From Prevotella sp. (lineage in GTDB: Bacteria > Bacteroidota > Bacteroidia > Bacteroidales > Bacteroidaceae): a stretch of DNA of 37,840 nucleotides. Both the position numbers and the translations under genes were made by a program. Below the pieces are notes generated by a model. The model was not told where the DNA came from, did not search any database, and saw nothing but the letters and a program-made list of their open reading frames with translations. Where the stretch lies: NCBI GenBank assembly GCA_017619755.1, contig JAFZRU010000020.1, positions 1 to 37,840 of the forward strand, given 5' to 3'. Of the stretch, positions 16,905-26,000 are shown in pieces. The stretch's first letter is position 1; each line of letters begins with the position of its first letter.

Positions 16905-19529
16905 TTACCTTACAACTATCTTCTTACCGTTTTGTATGTTGATACCATTTTGCGGCTGACTAAGCCTTTGGCCGGCGAGGTTGTAGATGACTTGGTTGCC
17001 ATTCGGAATAGGGATTGGGGTATTGATGGAAGTCTCTACATCGGTAGTGGTGGCAATGTTCAAGCGGCGGGTCATGGTTGTGCCGTCGGCGTCGCTGACG
17101 GCCACGTCAATCGTGGTCAGCCCCACGTCTGCCGTCCTGAGAATCAGGTTGTCACCATCAAGCTCAGCCGTAGCAGTGCCACTGACAACCTCGAGCGTAT
17201 AGACGGGATTGTTGGTGAAACCAGCGAAGAGCGACTTCAGGCTGACGCTTGTCTGTGCGTTCAGGCTCATGATGCGGTGCTCCTCAGCCAACCAGTTCAA
17301 GTAGTCTTCCAAGAGGGTGTAGCCGTCGCGGTCGGGGTCGGCATTGTGGTCGTCGGCTGTCTTGTCGCTGCCTGTCAATTCTTCCCACCAGTTAGGCATA
17401 CCGTCCTGGTCTGTGTCCCAATCGGCAGGGCGTTGTTCTTCGGGATAATCTTCCCATCCGCCGGCATCGTCTTCGTGGTCAATCTCTCCTTTGATGCCAG
17501 AGCGGCTTCCCACGTAGGTGTAGGTGCCGGTGATGGTCTCCCGCAAAACCCTTGTGTCGATGTCGTCTTGCATAGGTTGGGTTGCGCCAGTGTTGCTGGT
17601 GACAATTTTGAACGCATCTTCTGCGGTATGGAGCGTGGCATAGGAGGGGAAGAACGGTTCGTCGACCCATGTCTCCTCTGGATAGTCACCTTGTGCGTTG
17701 TATGTGACGCCTTTTTTGTCATAAGTCAGAGTGTGGTTTTTGTTCTCACGGATGTTGCCGCTGACATATGCCCATTGTGCGCGATGTCCACCGAGTTCGT
17801 TCTGAGCCGTAAACAGGACGGAGTTTTGGGTGTCGGGACCCATTTTATAATAGTTGTTGACAAACTGCATCCATTTGGCGCCACCGTCGGTGGTGCGGCT
17901 ATGCCAGTTGTAGCACACATTGTTCATCATGTCCAGTTCTCCGGCAGCCACCCCATTGCCGTCTAGTCCACCACCCATCGACCAGTTGCGTCCCGAGCAA
18001 TGGGCCAGCAAATTGTGGGAGAATGTGCCGAAACTGCCTCCTATGGTGGCAGCAAAGCCATGGTTTTTGCCACTTTCATAGTTCTTGTGGTCGGCGATGC
18101 CCAGAGCCTCGCTGATGATGGAATATTGTAGGGTGACGTTTTTGGCGCCGCGGCTGGAGAACGTCTCGTCAGTGCCCCAACTCATGGTGGTATGGTCTAC
18201 GATGGTGTGGTCGGCTCCTGTCACCCCCAAGGCATTGCCGGTGTCGCCATATCCGCGGCGTGCCCGTAAGAAGCGGCAGATGCTCTCCGAACCCACATTC
18301 AAGTTTGAGTGTTTCAGACAGATTCCTTTCCCGGGTGCAGTCTGTGCGGCTATGGTGACATTGGAAGTGAAACGGGAGGAGAAACCCATGTCTATGATGC
18401 CGCTAACATCGAAAACGATGGTGCGCGGTTCTGTCAGACTCACCAGCCCATAGAGCAGCGACCCTGGGATGTTGTCACTCGACAGGGTTGTGACATGATA
18501 GACGATGCCACCACGGCCACCACGGGCAAAGCGTCCGTAGCCCTCGGCACCAGGAAAGGCCAAATGGCGGGGTTGGAAGCTCCATGTCTCTCCTTGATAG
18601 ACGTTGCCTTCTGCGTCCTCCTCATCGACCCGCCAATAGTAGGTGTCCAGACTATAAAGGTCGCTCAATACGTAGGTGGTGTCTGTCAGCACGGCCACCT
18701 CCTGCATCGCGTCCTTGGCGGTACCCACCAGCAGATGGTGCTTGACAGCCACATCGGCGGCCTTCCAGGAGAGGGCGGCTGTGCCGTCATCAGCGTCGAC
18801 ATGAATGTCGAGATTGGCTGGCGACGGATCCGAAGCAGTTGTGACAGGGTTGCCCTCATCGAAGACAAAGGCATTGACCGCCACGCCGCAATAACTGTAT
18901 TCGACACCTTCTTGGGGTCTGCTGACGTATTGGATGGTGACAGGGGTCTCGTCTTTGGCGGTGAAGTGGATATAGGTGTAGCCCGCCTCGCTGACTTTGG
19001 TGGCTCGCGAGGTTTGGCGGTTGGCCGTGGATACGGTAGTGCCGTCTACCACCACGTCGATGGGAGCTAGTTCGCCGTTGTATGAGTCAGTGGCGTTATG
19101 CCAGGCCAGCAGGGTGTGCTCGCCTGCAGGTAGACCCTCTACCACAATCTGGATACCTCCTCCTTGGGAGAATCCTTTGGCGGGCGTCAGTTCGTCGAAG
19201 TCGTTGCCGTTGCCATTCATGTAACCCACGGTTGAACAATCGGCCAGCAGTTTGTAACCTAAGTTGACCACGCCCTGTTTCCAGTAGTTGGTGCGCACGG
19301 CGTTGCCCTCCATACCCTCGACAGGGGAGATGGTGATGGTCACTTCGTTGCCATTGGCGTCGGTAAACGTATCTGTGGCCGATGGCACACGTCCAAAGGT
19401 CCAGGGTTGATAGGTCGGTTCGGTGCCCTCAGCGGGATTACGTCCTGAGTTGTTGATGTCTATGCGTAGTTGGCCCATGGTGTGCATGGCCAATGCAAAA
19501 AGAATTGTTAGCAATAGATTTCTTTTCAT
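16905..19529 (-). CDS. PL1-like pectate lyase, first gene of the lyase operon
   Basis: Secreted lyase of 874 residues. A signal peptide (LLLTILFALAMHTMGQ) is followed by an N-terminal beta-sandwich-like region (about 20-235; LPAGEHTLLAWHN, EYSYCGVAVNAFVFDEG) homologous to that of the 12927 gene. Next come a fibronectin-III-like domain (to about 315, YYWRVDEE) and the PL1 helix from about 325 (FPGAEGYGRFARGGRGG, IAAQTAPGKGI, IVDHTTMSWGTDETFS). HCSGRNWSMGGG near 513 keeps the catalytic-type Arg but lacks the following Pro-Arg. A calcium-type repeat (DTDQDGMPNWWEELTG), an Ig-like domain and the tail YNLAGQRLSQPQNGINIQNG close it. The gene is divergent from the membrane regulator, and the shared intergenic region holds its promoter and probable operator. 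Confidence 0.9.
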   Translation of the reverse strand: MKRNLLLTILFALAMHTMGQLRIDINNSGRNPAEGTEPTYQPWTFGRVPSATDTFTDANGNEVTITISPVEGMEGNAVRTNYWKQGVVNLGYKLLADCSTVGYMNGNGNDFDELTPAKGFSQGGGIQIVVEGLPAGEHTLLAWHNATDSYNGELAPIDVVVDGTTVSTANRQTSRATKVSEAGYTYIHFTAKDETPVTIQYVSRPQEGVEYSYCGVAVNAFVFDEGNPVTTASDPSPANLDIHVDADDGTAALSWKAADVAVKHHLLVGTAKDAMQEVAVLTDTTYVLSDLYSLDTYYWRVDEEDAEGNVYQGETWSFQPRHLAFPGAEGYGRFARGGRGGIVYHVTTLSSDNIPGSLLYGLVSLTEPRTIVFDVSGIIDMGFSSRFTSNVTIAAQTAPGKGICLKHSNLNVGSESICRFLRARRGYGDTGNALGVTGADHTIVDHTTMSWGTDETFSSRGAKNVTLQYSIISEALGIADHKNYESGKNHGFAATIGGSFGTFSHNLLAHCSGRNWSMGGGLDGNGVAAGELDMMNNVCYNWHSRTTDGGAKWMQFVNNYYKMGPDTQNSVLFTAQNELGGHRAQWAYVSGNIRENKNHTLTYDKKGVTYNAQGDYPEETWVDEPFFPSYATLHTAEDAFKIVTSNTGATQPMQDDIDTRVLRETITGTYTYVGSRSGIKGEIDHEDDAGGWEDYPEEQRPADWDTDQDGMPNWWEELTGSDKTADDHNADPDRDGYTLLEDYLNWLAEEHRIMSLNAQTSVSLKSLFAGFTNNPVYTLEVVSGTATAELDGDNLILRTADVGLTTIDVAVSDADGTTMTRRLNIATTTDVETSINTPIPIPNGNQVIYNLAGQRLSQPQNGINIQNGKKIVVR

Positions 19530-19592
19530 GGAATATGCCGTTTTGATGTAAATGCCTTTCGAGGTTGTTAGTAGTTGTCATCAATTTGGTGG

Positions 19593-19600
19593 CAAAATTA
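19593..19600 (-). promoter_or_regulatory. -7 element of the pectate lyase operon
   Basis: The minus strand reads TAATTTTG, matching TAnnTTTG, with a leader of about 55-60 nt to the start at 19529. No TTTG lies at the -33 distance; the upstream direct repeats probably recruit an activator instead. Confidence 0.6.
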
Positions 19601-19624
19601 TGCAATTTTTGCGCTCTATGAGTA

Positions 19625-19660
19625 GAAATAACTCCCAAAAGGGTGGAAATAACTGCCAAA
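19625..19660. promoter_or_regulatory. Direct-repeat operator candidate (two 15-bp units, 21-bp period)
   Basis: GAAATAACTCCCAAA (19625-19639) and GAAATAACTGCCAAA (19646-19660) differ at one position and repeat at 21 bp, two helical turns. Tandem sites of this spacing suit a dimeric AraC-type activator. The proximal unit ends 24 bp before the -7 box of the lyase operon. The probable binder is the regulator encoded divergently at 19762. Confidence 0.65.
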
Positions 19661-19701
19661 GCGAACAAGAATGGTCGCTCAAGACAGTTGTGTGTGAAAA
19701 A

Positions 19702-19733
19702 TTTGGCCATTCTTTTTATTTTTCGTACATTTG
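19702..19733 (+). promoter_or_regulatory. Promoter of the membrane regulator gene
   Basis: TTTG at 19702-19705 and TACATTTG at 19726-19733 are separated by 20 bp, a full match to the Bacteroidetes -33/-7 consensus. Transcription should start near 19740, which rules out the longer reading frame that begins at 19552. Confidence 0.75.
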
Positions 19734-19761
19734 TAGCCTACTTGCCAAAACTACTTTTTCA

Positions 19762-22700
19762 ATGATAGATCAAAGAGGTTCCAAGAATAGGGGAATGGTT
19801 ACATATCTCAGACAACGGTTTTTTTTCACAGTTGTCATGCTGATGCTTGCTGTTGCTGGCACAATGGCACAGCCGCACTATAAAATCATAGACTATAAGA
19901 AATTGAACGATGCCGTGACGACTGTGAAACGGATTGTCAGGGATAATCAGGGCATGATGTGGTTTGCTACGGACGACGGCCTTTACCGATATGATGGTTA
20001 TGACTTCGTCAATTTTAAGTCGCGCAGCGGCGATGGTGTCAATATGCCTTCCAACCGTATCAGCAGCATGTATGCCAGCAGTGGGGGGGGGATATGGTGT
20101 GTGGCGTCAGAAAGAGTATTTCTCTTCGACACTAACAAGTCACGTTTCATCGATGTGCTGAGCGACTACGAACAGAAGCATGGCGAGAGTTTCCGCATCC
20201 GCAAGGTTAGGGCTTTACCCTGTGGCACCACATGGATCTTCACCGAAGATGGCAAGGTGCTTGCGCTTGATGACGACCGTCCCTCTCAGTCGGTTCGGTT
20301 GTTGATGCAACATGAAAATCCCGACAAAATCACGGTGGTATGTGACAGTCTGCAGCGCTCATGGGTGCTGACATCCCTTTATACCTATTTATACCATCAA
20401 GGAAATATGAAACGGTTTAATCAGCCGTTCCGTCGTATCGTAGTAGCGGGTCATAATGTATGGCTGCTGACCGAGGATGGTCAACCTTTTCTCTATGATG
20501 AAAAACGTCAAAAGATGGTTCCTTGGCACCATCATGCATTGAAGTCAGCGGTGGTAAGCCTTTCGGTGTTGTCGGACAACACGTTGGCGGTGTCGGGTGA
20601 CACCGAAATGCTGTTGGTCTCGGCTGATGGCAAAAAGGTGACCCCAACCCAGGTGACATGGCCTATTCAGAAAGTGATGGAGGATGCTGACAGTCGTTTG
20701 TGGATTCTGGCTAAGGACGGCACATTGACTCTGACTGACAAAAATTGTCAGCAGGTGACGAATGTGTCTGGTATCCCCGCTATGGAAAAATGCGACATCA
20801 TGCGTGACCAGCATGGTGTAGTCTGGATTTTCACCGGACAGGGTGACACTTATTACTCTATGCCCACTAACTTGTCACATCCTGTGCAATATACGGACGA
20901 CCAACTACAGGTCAGTATCAGCAACACTATTGAGGATGGACAGGGTGGTTACTGGTTTATCCATAAGAATCACGCCTACCGGCTGACTTTTGAGTCGCCT
21001 CATTTCCAACATCTTCCATTGCATCAATCCGATCAGGTGCGGTGTGTGGCCAGCGATAGCCGACAGCATGTGTTGGTGGGGAGTCGTTACGACCTGTCGG
21101 TGGCTGTCTTTTCTGATACTGGACAACCTATAGGATGGTTGGGGCGCGACGGGCAAATCCATTCCTCGTGGGTCCGTTTTGGGGCTGCCATCTATAGCAG
21201 TTGTCTGACGGATGATGGAACACTTTGGTTGGGAACGAAGGAAGATGGCCTGTTCCGGCTTGTCCCTCGTCAGTCTGGTGGCTTTCATATCAGCCAGTAT
21301 AAGATGGAGGACGGTAGCGAGTCAACGCTTCCCGACAACGAGATTTATGATTTGACAGCCGACCGCCATAACCGTCTATGGATAGCCACGCACAAAGGGG
21401 GCTTGTGCTGCATCACTGACTATAGGGATGAGAATCCCCGTTTTTTGACCAATGCCGATGGTCTTCCAGGATGGAAGTATCCTAATAGTGTCAGCCTGCG
21501 CGCATTGTTGGTCACTCCCACTGACCAACTTTTGGTAGGTGCTTACAGTGGGCTGTATGTGGCGGATGTCAGCGGACGTGAATTGTCGAAGATTTCTTTT
21601 AAGGAACATCGGCGTGAGCCTCATCGTCAGGAAAGCCTCAGCAGCAGTAGCATCACCGATATCATCAGAATCAATGATGGGCGTATCTTCCTCTCTACAT
21701 GTGATGGTGGTATTAACGAATTGTTGACAAAGAATGTATTGGCCGACAGGCTTGACTTCCGCCATTATAATCGGTCGACAGGTTTTCCCGTTGACATCAT
21801 CCCCGCAGTGATAGAATACCATCACTCATTGTGGGCGGTGGCACCCAACCAGTTGGTCGAATTGCGCCTCAAACCCTCGCAGAAACCCGATGTCAATTCT
21901 TTCCTTATGCGTGAAAATCCTCGATTTTCATCGTGTCGGCCTGTACGAACAGTAGATGGCAAATGTTTTTTTGGTTCAGAGAACGGCGTAGTGTTAATAG
22001 ATTTGGACGAACTGAGTAAAAGCAGTTTTGTTCCGCCATTGGTGGTGACAGGCATAGCAAAAGAAAACAACTTGATAGATTATACTGCCTGTTGGAATGA
22101 CTCCATCGTGCTTGACTCACATGAGCGTAACCTGACCATCTGGTTTTCTGCCTTGGATTATGAGAACACTGAATTGGTGGCTTATGCCTATCGGATAGGC
22201 AATAGTGAGAGATGGACGTACCTCGGACAAAATCACAGTGTCACTTTGGCTCAGATGCGTCCTGGAACTTATCGCATGCACATTCGTTCAACAAATAGTA
22301 ATGGTGTGTGGTGTGACAATGAGCGCGTTGTGACCATCATCGTGAAACCCAAATTTTTGGAGACACCATGGGGGGTTCTGCTCATCCTTTTGATGATTTG
22401 TGGGATAGTGGGAGCCATCGTCTATACCTGGCTGTATATCAAACGTATCAAACGGCAGCAGCATGAGACGATGGAGGCGTATCTGTTGTTGTTGGAAAGG
22501 AACGAGAGGGGTACAACAAGTGGGGAGAAGTTCGACCAGCAAGTGGAGATACCCCCATTGCCCATGGGCTCCTCAGAGGAGGATGAATTGATGAAGCGGG
22601 TGATGGCTTTCATTGAAGACCAACTGGACAATTCGGATGTCACCATCGATGATATGGCGTTAGCGGTGGGCGTGAGCCGCTCAGGGCTGCACCGCAAGGT

Positions 22701-22917
22701 GAAAAGCATGCTTGGTACCTCACCGATGGAGTTCTTGCGCGAAGCACGTATCCGCAAGGCTGCGCAATTGCTTAGCCAGACATCAAAGACTGTTTCTGAG
22801 GTGGCTTATGCCTGCGGTTTTTCTGACCCCAAATATTTCAGCAAGTGTTTCAAGGCTGCTATTGGTCAGACGCCGACGGAGTATAAAAAAGAAGTAATCC
22901 AAACATCCTCACAATAG
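19762..22917 (+). CDS. SusR-like transmembrane regulator: propeller sensor, Y_Y_Y domain, AraC HTH, no kinase
   Basis: Likely activator of the pectin genes. From the ATG at 19762 it has 1051 residues (a second ATG at 19795 fits the signal peptide equally well). An N-terminal signal/anchor (FFFTVVMLMLAVAGTMAQ) leads to a periplasmic sensor made of two-component-regulator propeller repeats (VKRIVRDNQGMMWFATDDGLYRYDG, IYDLTADRHNRLWIATHKGG). A Y_Y_Y domain (about 775-865, YAYRIGNSERWTYLG) and one membrane helix (about 870-893, WGVLLILLMICGIVGAIVY) follow. After only about 45 residues comes an AraC-type HTH (about 940-1045, VTIDDMALAVGVSRSGLHRKV...VSEVAYACGFSDPKYFSKCFK). Hybrid two-component regulators have a histidine kinase and receiver (about 400 residues or more) between these parts; here both are absent with the frame intact. 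It would transmit the signal directly through the membrane, as proposed for SusR. Confidence 0.92.
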   Translation: MIDQRGSKNRGMVTYLRQRFFFTVVMLMLAVAGTMAQPHYKIIDYKKLNDAVTTVKRIVRDNQGMMWFATDDGLYRYDGYDFVNFKSRSGDGVNMPSNRISSMYASSGGGIWCVASERVFLFDTNKSRFIDVLSDYEQKHGESFRIRKVRALPCGTTWIFTEDGKVLALDDDRPSQSVRLLMQHENPDKITVVCDSLQRSWVLTSLYTYLYHQGNMKRFNQPFRRIVVAGHNVWLLTEDGQPFLYDEKRQKMVPWHHHALKSAVVSLSVLSDNTLAVSGDTEMLLVSADGKKVTPTQVTWPIQKVMEDADSRLWILAKDGTLTLTDKNCQQVTNVSGIPAMEKCDIMRDQHGVVWIFTGQGDTYYSMPTNLSHPVQYTDDQLQVSISNTIEDGQGGYWFIHKNHAYRLTFESPHFQHLPLHQSDQVRCVASDSRQHVLVGSRYDLSVAVFSDTGQPIGWLGRDGQIHSSWVRFGAAIYSSCLTDDGTLWLGTKEDGLFRLVPRQSGGFHISQYKMEDGSESTLPDNEIYDLTADRHNRLWIATHKGGLCCITDYRDENPRFLTNADGLPGWKYPNSVSLRALLVTPTDQLLVGAYSGLYVADVSGRELSKISFKEHRREPHRQESLSSSSITDIIRINDGRIFLSTCDGGINELLTKNVLADRLDFRHYNRSTGFPVDIIPAVIEYHHSLWAVAPNQLVELRLKPSQKPDVNSFLMRENPRFSSCRPVRTVDGKCFFGSENGVVLIDLDELSKSSFVPPLVVTGIAKENNLIDYTACWNDSIVLDSHERNLTIWFSALDYENTELVAYAYRIGNSERWTYLGQNHSVTLAQMRPGTYRMHIRSTNSNGVWCDNERVVTIIVKPKFLETPWGVLLILLMICGIVGAIVYTWLYIKRIKRQQHETMEAYLLLLERNERGTTSGEKFDQQVEIPPLPMGSSEEDELMKRVMAFIEDQLDNSDVTIDDMALAVGVSRSGLHRKVKSMLGTSPMEFLREARIRKAAQLLSQTSKTVSEVAYACGFSDPKYFSKCFKAAIGQTPTEYKKEVIQTSSQ

Positions 22918-22985
22918 CACTAACCACAAAAAATCTTCAATCTGAAGATGTGACTTTCTGACAGACTCTTTCCCTCTAACACGAT

Positions 22986-23023
22986 GGGTGGCCACCTCTA
23001 TAAATATATAGGGATGGCCACCC
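22986..23023. terminator. Strong hairpin between convergent regulator and hsdR genes
   Basis: GGGTGGCCA (22986-22994) and TGGCCACCC (23015-23023) form a perfect 9-bp stem, extended by inner CC/GG and TATA pairing. It lies 69 bp after the regulator stop and 50 bp beyond the hsdR stop on the other strand. T-runs are poor on both sides, so bidirectional termination is likely but unproven. Confidence 0.6.
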
Positions 23024-23072
23024 GTTGTCTTTGGTGATTGTCTGGTGTCAGAGATGGTATGTCGATGTGCTG

Positions 23073-26000
23073 TTACTCATCATGCAACGACTCTGCTGCC
23101 ATGCCCAATCGCTCATCTCCGATATCACCTGTGACTCCACCGTCCATTTGCTCCAAGTCACGTTTCCTAATTCCAAAGGCGACGACGAAGAGATACATCG
23201 TGGTCAAGACGTTGATGGCGAGGTCGCATTCCTCCTCCGTGGCGGTCGGGGCCTTGTGGGCCTGGTCGTTGCGCCAGTCTCGCACCATGTTCAGGTAGTC
23301 GCTGAACTTCTTGTCGGCCTCGCTGTCTGAGTATTTCAGGCGCTTCAGACAGGGCGTCTGGAAGATGCAGTCGGCCAGCGTGGCTTTCATCCCCTCCTGC
23401 CCGGGTTTGGTGCTGACAATCTCGGAGTGGTTCTTGATGTAATACACTTTCTTCAGGAACACCTCGAAACGGCTGACAAGGGTGTTGAAATGCTGTTTCT
23501 TATCCACCAAAGGCACTTTGGCGGGACTGCAATACAGTCGGTTGAACGCATTCTGGATCACGTCGTTGGCACCGTCGATGTCGTCTATGGTCTTCGCGGC
23601 GATGATGGTCACCAGGTCCTCGGCGATTTGCTCCTTGCCCTTCGGCATCATCCTGAAGACGGAAAACTCCCGTTCGATGGTGGGGATGATCTTTTGCTTG
23701 AACCGCTCGGGGTTGAAGATGAGCGTATCGCCCTCTGCGCGGTAGTTCTGATACATCAGGTCGGCCATCTGCGTCATGATGCTGTTGTAGAGTTCACGGT
23801 TCTGGAACAGGCGGTCGAAGGCTCCCACGCTGTCGTCGTAGCATTGTTGGGCGGCCCGCTCGAAGATTTCCGGGAAAATGCTCTCGGCAAACTGCTTCGG
23901 GTCGTTGTTCTTCGCCTGCTTGGTGAGTTTCTTCTTGGCCGATGCCGTACTCAACTTGTCGTAAATGGCTTCCACAATCACACGGTCGGCAGGGGAGAAG
24001 TTGCCCTTGAACATCAGGTTCACCTTGTCGATGATGTTCGACAGCAGGTCCTTGTTCTCGTCGGGCTTGCCGCCGCCCTTCACATTCTCGCCCTTGATGC
24101 CTCCCTTGCCCTTGTCGAGCACGATGGCTTGCGTCCTGCCTTCCTCGATGCGTGAGTTGATGAGTTGGATTTGCTTGTTCAAATCCACTTTTTCGTGCGG
24201 GGTCTTGGGCAGGAGACGATAGAGCAGGTCGCAGAAGACGTAGGTCTTGTACAACGAGCGGTCGTAGGTACGCTCCACTTGTGCTATGTAGGCATAGAAG
24301 CGGACGAAGTTCTTAATGAGCGAGCGCACCTTGAAACGTGTCTCCTCGTCTAACTGCTCAAAACGGGCGACGATGGGCTTAAACGCATTGCTCAGTTTGG
24401 CCAGTCTGTTCTTGTCAGTTCGTGAGGATTTGCAATCCGAACACCTATCTATAGCCAGTTGGTAGATGGCCTCCTCTTCCGTTGGGTTCCACAGGTGGTG
24501 CTGCGCGATGTCGTTGCGGAAGTTATACACTCCGTTCACATCCACCGGACGAATCAGTTCCGTGGCGGTATAAAAGGGTTCGAAAGCGTGTTTGATGTCC
24601 TCGGGGGCATTGACGAAATCCAACACATAGGTGTCTTCCTTGTCCTTGTGTGCACGGTTCAGGCGGCTCAGCGTCTGCACGGCCTTCACATTCTTGAGTT
24701 TCTTATCTACAAACATGGTGTGCAGCAGCGGCTCGTCGAAGCCCGTCAGGTATTTGTCGGCCACCACCAACATGTTGTACATGTCGCTGGAGAAGTATAG
24801 CGGCAGCCGCTCCTCGCTGATGTGCAGGTCGGCGGTGGAGTTCAACTTTGTCTCGGTGTATTCCGTGTCTTCATATTGCACCTTGCCGGAGAAGGCCACC
24901 ATGGGATGCACATCGACATAGCCCTTCTCCTCGCAGTATTTTTTGATTTGCATGAAGTAGCGCAGCGCGTGGGCGCGACTCGACGTGACCACCATCGCCT
25001 TGGCCTGACCCTTCATGGCATGCAGGGTGATTTGCCTAAACTTCTCCACGATGATTTCCGTTTTCTGGTTGATGACGTGCTGGTGGTTGTCGTGATAGGC
25101 TTTCACCGCCTTCGTGGCGGGTGTTTCCTCGTAGGTGGGGTCTTGGGCGATGCGCTTTTCTATCTCGTAGGTCACGGAATAGGGCGTGTATTGCAGCAGC
25201 ACATCCTTGATGAACCCCTCTTCGATGGCCTGCAGCATGGAATAGATGTGGAAGGGGCGGTATTGGGTGTTATCGGATTGCAAATCCGAAGAATCGAAAC
25301 CGCCGGATTGCAAATCCGTCGGAGCGGTAATGGGCACACCGAAGGTCTGGAGAGTCTTGGGTTTGGGGGTAGCAGTAAAAGCATAGAACGACAGGTTGGC
25401 GTGCTTGCCTTGCGCCAACAAATCCTCCATCATGCTGTCGCGCTCCTTCTCCAGTTCTTCCTCGGTCTTCTCTTCCAGTTCGGCCATCTCGCGCAGTGCT
25501 TCGTCGGTGTCGGCCAGGGCAGTCTTCACCTTCTCCGCGCTCTTGCCGCTCTGGCTGCTGTGTGCCTCATCGACAATGATGGCGTAGTGCTTGCCGCTGC
25601 GCGATGTCACCTCTTGATAGATGACGGGGAAGCGGTGGAGCGTGCAGATGACGATGCGGGCGGCACCCTCGTTGATGACATCACGCAGTTTGGTCGAGGG
25701 GTCCTTGTCGGTGATGGTCTCAATCTGTCCCTCGATATGGTCGAAGCCGAGGATGGTGCTCTGCAACTGGGCGTTGAGTACGCGGCGGTCGGTGATGACG
25801 AACACGGCATCGAAGAGAGGATAAGCGGATTGCAAATCCTTATACTCGGTGCGGCCGGATTGCAAATCCGTCCGAGCATGGGCATCGTGGAGGGAGGCGA
25901 GGCGGTAGGTGAGCCAGGCGATGGAGTTCGACTTGCCGCTGCCTGCGGAGTGCTGGATGAGGTAGTTCTGTCCGCTGCCTTTCGCCTCGGTGTCGGCGAT

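Noticed and set aside
19552-19761. N-terminal extension of the regulator from an ATG at 19552
   Set aside because: It crosses the operator repeats and the consensus promoter at 19702-19733, and the signal peptide begins later.
841-23023. Shared 10-mer GGCCACCCGT in two terminator hairpins
   Set aside because: Both are GC-rich terminator stems; one short match between them is not evidence of a repeat family.
25274-25870. Repeats of about 30-bp period suggesting a CRISPR array
   Set aside because: There are only two copies per site, the spacers are 15 bp, and both lie in frame within hsdR.
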